From assembly GCA_022410635.1 (NCBI GenBank), contig JAJVDF010000227.1, forward strand, positions 1,408,565 to 1,472,564: a stretch of 64,000 bases of DNA, in the 5' to 3' direction. This document shows, one piece after another, positions 45,401 to 54,400 of the stretch. How positions within the stretch are numbered: position 1 is the first letter of the stretch; each line of letters starts with the position of its first letter. A model generated the notes under the pieces. The model did no database searches. It had not been told where the DNA came from and saw nothing but the letters and a program-made list of their open reading frames with translations. This stretch comes from Tretioscincus oriximinensis. Taxonomy: Eukaryota > Chordata > Lepidosauria > Squamata > Gymnophthalmidae. The position numbers and the translations under genes are program-made.

Positions 45401-48400
45401 CCACAAGAGGCTCTCTTCTGAGATCCAAGGCATAGAATTTTGGACAATCATGGTCCAGAAAATTTAACACAGAATAATGCAAACTGTTGCCCACACTTTT
45501 TACTCTTCTACACAAAGAATAGGTCCTGGGATTTTGTTAAAGAGAGAAAGCATAAGCCTAATTTAACAAAAAAAAGCTTCCTGTCTCTAACAAGATTCCT
45601 GCAAGCCAAGGAGTGATGGGAGAAGAACGGAAACAGTGATCACCATACCAGAACAATGACAAATAGCTTATTACTCCTTGCTGATCCGGACAGAAGGGTC
45701 TGAAGGAAAGGTTCATAACATTTTTATTTCTCTCCTTCAATTCTTAAGTTGTTCTTTTTCTTAAAGGAAACAGTCTCTTTCAAAGAGATTTTGTTGATTA
45801 TGCATAGTTAATACTTGCAGTAATGCCCATCTTAAAGTCAGTACTATCANTAAGCAATGCAGATTCTTAACACATTTATAATCAGAGGTTTCAGCACTTC
45901 CTGAAAATGTGTTTATTTCAGGTTTCTCTAATCATCTGCTCTGCTTTTATCTGTTTTTAGTATTTTGCAGACTGCACAGAAATGTGAATCTGGAGACAGC
46001 TACTTAAAATTGTACTCATATTGAAAAGAAATGGGAGCTTGTTCAAGGCCACCTACCATTTTCATAACTGTAATTCTTGCCTCTTATTCTTAATTATTTC
46101 ATAAAATAAAGTTTCAATGACAGCAATGACACAGTAACATTGAAACTACTAACTTCTTTTAATAGAAATCAGGGAACACTTAACACTAATTATGGTACTT
46201 AAAAGTTATTGTATCTTTAATATTTTAATAAAATATGAAATCTACAATGTCTTATGTTAACTTATTCATCATGGTAATCAAAAGCATCATGTTATGAAAC
46301 ATACTGTAGTACTCTACATGTGTAGAGAAGTGGGATTTTGTTTACATTGGTTTTTAGCACACCTTGAATTTTACACTATAATGCAGAATTTTTATTAGCT
46401 CAAAGAAATAAAACATAACAAGTTAAAGAAGGATCTTTATTTTAAGGTTTTGGTAGTCACTGTCAAAAAAGCAAAAGGAAATAGCTTGGCATGACTTTAA
46501 AAAATAGATAAATGTTGAAATACTTTATAATTTACAGCTTACTTGCAGCCTTACAAACACAAGGCTTCTTTTGAAATAAGATTTTAATAAGGAGAATTAA
46601 AATGTTTTACACTCATATAAACATTTGAAAGATAGACAGAAATTAAATGCTGCAGTTTACAGACCATATCTGGAGAGCTGCAAAAAGATTATACTAGTAA
46701 GTAATGATTTTTGGAATTCAGAAAATGGATGGAATCGTCTCCTCGACTATTCCCATTTACTTGCATGGAACTGCCCAGTAAGATTCTCAAGATGATCCAA
46801 GACCAATGCAGAAACAACCTTGTGCAGACACAGAGTACCAGTGTATAGTTTCTAGCAAGTTCTACCATAACTAATTAAATCTTACCTTTGGCTGAGAGGA
46901 TACAGGGGGTGTACTTATCAAAGGTTTCAAAGGAACTGTGTTTGTCTGGGGCGTGCTTATCCTCGGAGACACATATGACCTTGGTGATGAGGCATCTGAC
47001 GTTAAAGACATTGGGGACTGATTAGATGGCTGAGCTGTAAATAAAATGACAACTGTTTAAAGATCCTAGTGAATTTAAGCAAATGTGACTGAAAATATTA
47101 CTAGGGAAGTAAGCATATCTTAAATTGGGGGCAAGAAGNAAAGAACAAGCTAACTAATAAATACTGTATCAGAGACTGAAAATCCCAAGGAAAGAAGCAT
47201 TTCAGCAGGTATACTGAGTTGTTTCAAGAAAGTCGCAGCTGAGTCGTTTTAAGACTGTGTTGCCCTTTGGAATCTAGAGGTTCAGGCAACCACATAACTC
47301 TGAGAATTATCAAGGCTGGTAACAGGTACCCAATACATTTCAGAGTTGGATGATGCTTCACTAAAAAAGAGACATCTTTACTCATCTTTAAGATAATTTT
47401 CCTAGACCCTGGGCTAGGTATTAAAAATGCATTAAAGCCAAATTCTGACAAGATAGAGGAACAATGTCAGATTTATAGGTCTGTGAAGAGGAAGCAATTC
47501 TTAAAAAGACCTTTCCTCACCTAGAAACAACAGTTTGTTTGGGATATCCTTGATTTGGCTATTAACACTGAAGAATAATGCGACAAGATCATGGCTACTT
47601 TTAGCCCAGACATTTACTAAATTCTTCCCTTTTAGGGAAGGTGATTCATCTTTTTAATCTCCAGATTATAGACTACTGCAATGTGCTCTATTTTAAGCTT
47701 TTCTTGAAGACTGTGGAAGTTGCAAGTAGTTCAGTCCACAGCAGTAAAGCTGCTGCTGACAGGCATTCCACGCTGAATGCAAAGGAAGTACAGCTGTGAA
47801 ATCAGCATGTCAAACACTCAACTCCGATTCCCATATTTAAAGTAGGTCTGACTCCAGCTGCTTTATTTGCGTATGGGTACAGCAAGTTTTCTTTATCAAC
47901 TGCTTACACACAAAATCTGGCTAAGTTTTAGAATCAACACTTGTTAGCGCTTGAATCTAAAAGCTGTATCTATGTCGTTCTAGCTTACAATACTCAGTGA
48001 TCTTTTAATTCCCAAACCTGAAGTGCAAAGAATGAGGAAAAAAGTAATAGGATCTCAAATAAAAGAACTGTGGAAGAAAATCAGAAATATCTTTCTCTAC
48101 TAGTCCAAAAATATAGTCTTTCAATATTACTAAACAGAGCTCAAAGTTACAATTACAAAATATCAGCATCACCCGATATATAATATTTTACAATCTGAGC
48201 GAAACTGAAATAAAATATAAATCTTAAAATAACATAGTTAACTAAATTATTATTTATGAAATGTTAACATATTGTTAATATTTATATTACACATAATTTA
48301 AATTTATTGCAAACTCTAATTGGCGTTTTTATTGATTCTGATTCCATTCACCCTAAATTGATTCTGACTTCAAATCCAAAGCCCTAATATGAAGTGGATT

Positions 48401-51400
48401 TCAAAATCAATGCACTCATTGCCAATTTATTATTGAGCCTAACTCAAGGTTCATACACTAACTAATAAAGACCCCAACAAGAATGTTGACATAAAATATT
48501 TAAAAGATAATTATCCACTTAGACTGTCTTGCCTATCAGTTAAGAGCTGTTGGGGAGGCATCTCTATCGGTAATCAAAGATGCATGGACAAGTAAAAGAC
48601 CTTCTTTTTCACAGTATTTAAGCTATGAAACCTCAACCGCATTGAGTTCTATCACTAACCACATTTCTTCATCCTAGCCTTTTGCTAAAATGATAGCTTG
48701 TGCTCTGGATTCAAGCACTGTTATTTACTGCTTTAATAAGTTCACTTTTTGTGTTTTTCACATTGTTTTATTGTAATTTTCCATGGAACTTTAAAGTATA
48801 AAAAGGGGACAGAAATCAAAATATTATCCAAAANCAAAACTGAATCAAAACTTGTAAAATAAAAGAGAATATAAAAGTTTCCTTAAACAAAGCACTAACA
48901 AGTTTTTTACCTGGCCCCATACTGCTTAATACAGGTGGCATGTATAAAGGCAAGCTCAGTAATTCCAAATACTACCCAATACTGGAAGAAGTATCAGCCA
49001 GCATTGGTGTCTTGACAACAAAATATCTCTGCATACCCCAATATGAAATTTAAGCATCGTTCCTCCTCAATTTAACAAGGATCAATGAGATATTTTAAGT
49101 TTCATTTGCAAAAGAAAAAAAAGTTAGTTGACTTGACAGAATGAGATACANACACCCTCTACTAAAAGATTACAAATAAGCTACTCCAGATTTTGTTTAG
49201 AAAGCCCATTCATTTAGATACACCTAAGATATAATTTTATCTAATAGCAACATAATAAATACAGGGTACTTNAAAAAAATGTATACACACTTTGAACTTC
49301 CATACGATGTACAGAATCAATGGTGACTCGTACTCAGAATTGTACTGATGCTGCAGGACACCAATTTGAACAGTATTAACATTTGTTATTTATTTAACTT
49401 TGTAGAACAGTAAATAATTTTCTATGGAAGTTCACAGTGTGTATACATTTTTGAAGCACCCTGTACATTTGCACAATGAATGCCAGTTCTACTTGGGATA
49501 AAAAAGAACATTCTGAAATACCTTGTGTGGATATCTGNGCTGCTTGAGAAATTAGGGAAGTTATATTGAAAGCAGATGGTCCAGCAGTGAGAATTTTATG
49601 GAGTATAGATTGCAGAGAAGCTTGTGTCACAGCAGCTGTAAGAACTAAAATATATATAAAAATGATTATCTCTTTTCATCTGAATTTAAGTACAATTGCA
49701 ATACATAATCATTGCTATTTGCCCAAAGTAAATTCTTGTGCTTAAGATTGGTGAGAAAGAAAAAATAGATCATGTTAAATTCAAAACAGTTATCAATTTC
49801 CCTCAAGTCACCCATTTTGATGGATTGCTCCAACTAGAAATCTGCATGTGCATTACTGCTTTTAGATAGTGCAAAATTAAGTAGCAAACAAGGAATTTTA
49901 TTTCATATTGCATGATCAAAGAAATGCTCAGGCTGACTTTCTCCTAATAAAACGATTTCAGAGAAATAGCTGTGTTAGTCCAGTAGAAAGTCCAGCAAAG
50001 GGGCTAGTAGCACTTGGAGACTAACAGGAGAAAAGTGGGTGGCATAAGCTTTCATAGACACGTCTACTAAAAGCAGGCACGGATAGCTCAGTCGCTTAGG
50101 AATTCTTCTCTCGCCTGGGAGATCGGGTTTCGAAGCCCTGTGTGGGACGTGGGGAGGGGTGAGCACCTTCCACTAGCCTGTAGCTCTAGCCAACCCAGCT
50201 ATTCGAAAGCATGAATTGCATGGAATTGCAACAGACTGCAAGTAGATACATGGGAACCACCAGAGCCTGGTGGGGAAAATAGAATGGAAGCCTTCGGGCA
50301 AAATATATCCTTGTAAGCCGCTTTGAGTCCCTTTGAAAAGGTGAGAAAAGCGGGGTATAAGAACCAAGTTCTTCTTCTTCTTCTTCTTCTTTTCTTCTTC
50401 TTCTTCTTCTTTTCTTCTTCTTCTTCTTCTTCTTCTTCTTTTCTCCTTCTCTCTCTCCTTCTCCTTCTCTCTCTCCTCTTTCTCTCTCTCCTTCTCCTTC
50501 TGATGCTGATGCTGAAGGACTAATGACTCTGACTAATAAAACGAGTATGGGATTGTTGTTCATAGTTTAGAAAGATAAAAAGGGACTGACATAGTCAGAA
50601 AAAATAAGAACATAAGAACATAAGAAGAGCCATACTGGATCAGGCCACAGCCCATCAAGTCCAGGATTCTGTGTCACACAGAGGCCCACTAGATGCACCT
50701 GGACAGTCCGAACAGAGGAAAGCAAAATATGCACCTATTCATGACTCCCTGCAAATGGTATTTCAAGAGTCCTGCCTGTTGCTCTATCCCAGAGGCAACA
50801 TCCAGACATCCATCCTAGTATCCATTTATACCCTTGGTGTCCATAAACCTGTCTAGTCCTGTCTTGAAACTATCCAAGCTGTTAGCTACTACTACCTCTT
50901 CAGGAAGTAAATTCCACAGGCCGATGACCCTCTGGGTGAAAAAATACTTTCCTTTGTCCGTTCCCACTTTTCTACCCAACAGTTTTAAGGAGTGCCCTCT
51001 GGCCCTTGTGTTGTGTGATTGAGAAAACATTTTTTCTCTATTCACCCTGTCGATCCCATGCATGATTTTGTACACTTTAATCAGATCACCCCTCAAACGT
51101 CTCCTTTCAAGGCTGAAGAGGCCCAGACGTTGCAGCCTTGCTTCGTAAGGGAGGTGCTCCAGACCCTAGATCATTTTTGTTGCCCTTTTCTGCACCTTCT
51201 CCAGTCCCAAAATATCCCTCTTGAGATGTGGTGACCAGAATTGAACACAGTATTCCAAATGTGGCCTCACCCCAGATTTATAAAGAGGCAAAACAACATT
51301 TGCTGACTTGTTTTCGATTCCTTTCCTAATTATCCCCAACATGGAATTTGCCTTTTTTGCTGCTGCTGCACACTGGGTTGACATTTTCATTGAATTGTCC

Positions 51401-54400
51401 ACCAACACCCCAATATCCTTTTCTTGCTCGGTCACAGAAAGCTTGGTTCCCATCAGGTGGTAGGAGTATTTTGGGTTCTTTGCCCCAATATGCATGACCT
51501 TGCACTTGCTTAAGTTGAAGTGCATTTGCCACTTTGATGCCCACTCACCCAATTTCAATAAATCACTTTGGAGTGCCTTACAATCATTTTCAGTTTTCAC
51601 TACCCTGAACAGTTTAGTGTCGTCAGCAAACTTGGCTAAATCACTATTTACCTCAGCATCCAGATCATTTATAAATATATTGAAAAGCAAGGGTCCCAGT
51701 ACAGATCCCTGGGGTACCCCACTTCTTACCTCTTTCCACTCAGAGAACTGTCCATTTAAGACTACCCTCTGTTTTCTATCTTTTAGCCAGTTTCCAATCC
51801 AGGACAAAATCTGTCCTCTTATACCATGAGTATGGAGCTTTTTTAGAAGCCTTTGATGAGGGACTTTATCAAAAGCCTTCTGAAAATCTAGATAGANAAT
51901 ATCAACTGGATCCCCTTTATCTACATGTTTGTTAGCACTCTCAAAGAATTCTAGCAAGTTGGTAAGGCATGATTTACCTTTGCTGAAGCCATGCTGAGTT
52001 TCATTCAGCAATGCGTGCTTCTCCATGTGTTTAGTAATTTTGTCCTTAATTATGGTTTCCAACACTTTACCTGGAATTGATGTTAAACTGATGGGTCTAT
52101 AATTTTTGGGATCACCCCGGGATCCTTTTTTGAAGATTGGTGTTACATTAGCTATCTTCCAATCTACTGGTACTATGCCTGATCTTAAGGAAAGATTAAA
52201 TATTTTGGTTAGAAGTTCAGCAATTTCGCATTTGAGTTCTTTAAGAATTCTTGGGTGAATGCCGTCTGGCCCTGGGGATTTATAAATGTTCAGCTTNTTT
52301 AGGCTAGCAAGGACCTCCTCCCTTGTTATCTCTATCCAGTTTAATTCCTCTGGTGTTCTTTCTGAGAAAACTAAATCTGTTGCGGGTAAATTCTCTCTGT
52401 CTTCTTCAGTGAAAACTGAAGCAAAAATTCATTTAACCTCTCTGCAATCTCTACATCCTCCTTGATTATGCCCTTTTGTCCATTGCTGTCGAGAGGTCCA
52501 ACTGCTTTCCTGGTAGGATTCTTATTTCTGATATATTTGAAAAACTCCTTATTATTTCTTTTAATATTCTTTGCAATGTGCTCCTCAAAGTTTTTCTTCG
52601 CATCCCTGACTATCACCTTGCATTTGGTTTGCCACAGTTTGTGCTCCTTCTGTTCTCCTCACTAGGATAAGCCTTCCACTTTTTAAATGAGTTTCTCTTC
52701 ATTCTAATTACTTCCTTTACTGCAGAGGTAAGCCATACGGGTGTCTTCTTGGACTTGGCAGAACCCATTCTTCTCTTGGGAATGCATTTTATTTGAGCTT
52801 CCAATATTGTATTTACAAACAATTTCCACGCTTTTTGAAGGGACTGGATTTTTCTCACTTTCCCTTTTATTTTATTTTTTACCATTTTCCTCATTTTGGG
52901 AAAATTTCCTCTGTGAAAGTTGAAAGTTTCTGTGTTAGAACTGCTTGACAATTTTCTGTCCACATTCAGGTTGAAAGTAGAATTCAAAGGGGCTACTTTT
53001 CATAAAGACATTTGCAACTTGCAACGCTTGTCTATATTCTTTTGGCAAATGCTGCTAGGTAGTAAAATGGTCTATAAGAGAGCAGGAAGTTCCAGAGCTT
53101 GAAAAATATAGCTACAGTATATAACAGTCAACAGAAATCCCTTTCTGCACTGGGGCTTATTCCAGATTACATTCTGCATAAGGGACCAGAATATAATTGG
53201 GATAATTGTAATTCCTGAAATACCATTTGCTGGGACTCCTCTTATGTTCTTAAGGCCAAGTGCAGAAGGACCCCAAAATGGTAAGCCAGAAACATTTTCT
53301 TTAAAGGATCATTTCTAATCAAGATTACCAACTTGTTATTTTATTTAAAAATAGCATGATTTTGTTTAGAATGAGATCAGGGAAAAGCAATAGCCCCAGC
53401 AGTACAATTTAAGTAAAGCAAGAACAGCAGTTTAACAGTATCAACCAATGCAGCGAACTGCAATAATGCTGCTAATACGATTACCAACCTCAGACCCTGC
53501 CTCCTTTAAGACCTCGTACACAACTGTACAGTCAGGAATAGCTTTGTTTACTCTCATCTTCTTCCACTTGGTCCCATGCAGTAATATGCAAGCCTATCCC
53601 TTTGATAAATGAGACCTGCCATTACCAAGGCAACAATAAAAACCAACTCTGTTGCTTGCCTCCAAAATTCCCAGTGCGACAGAAAGGAGTGATTTCTTTG
53701 TTGGGAGCTGTGCTGAAATTGACCAATCTCCTTCTCTCTAAATAACCCTAGCAAGTTTTCTAACATTTTGGGAAACACAGGAAATAGCGAAGATGTATGG
53801 CTTAACTGGACAGCCAAGGCTGGATGATATCTCAGTGTAGCCCTGGGCAGATTAAATTCATTATTCAACATAAATGTTCACAAATCGCTGGTTAACAATC
53901 TGATTCAACCCCAAGCCACTTCAGGCAGATCTCAATTGTAATTGCCCAAGCAATATTTGTATTCAAATCAGTTCAAATTTAGTTTGCCGAAGCCCAATTC
54001 AGTGGTACTAATTTGAGTGGCAGAAATGTTTTTCTCTCTTTTGACAGTGAGGACAATCAACCAATGTAATAGGTTCTTTCAGGAGGTGGTGAGTTCTCCT
54101 TCAACAGAAGTCTTCAGAGGTGGGCAACCATTTCTCTAAGGCGTTTTAGTGAATCCTGCATTGAACTGTGGATTGGACCAAATGACCCAGAAAGTCCCTT
54201 CCAACTTTATAATTCTGTGCTTCTATTATTCAGAAAAGGACTCTACTTGCTTCTCTACCTCACAGCCATTCTAGTACAAAGGAACTAAGGGTTGGCCTAA
54301 ACAAGTATGCATGTACCAAGAAGGTGCACCTAGCCCTGGAAGTTTTGCTAATAACAACACACTGGAGAGATGGTGCATTCCACTATTACTGCCATCACCA

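Larger units (their letters stand above)
42436..49521 (-). other. WAC: WAC introns between the last six coding exons
   Basis: Intron lengths are 468, 973, 531, 2047 and 2487 nt (between 42435 and 49522). They are AT-rich. Apart from the mariner-like foldback at 49262-49463, no repeat, RNA gene or extra coding exon is recognised. About 45100-46880 and 47040-49240 look unique. Confidence 0.8.

Noticed and set aside
50081..50120. tRNA-like sequence with A and B boxes
   Set aside because: It continues into a SINE body and microsatellite tail, and copies occur at 35636-35925 and 28868-29070; no complete cloverleaf with a proper acceptor stem was seen.
50186..50563. Frame with long Lys/Arg/Glu runs
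   Set aside because: It is the antisense of the SINE (CTT)n tail.
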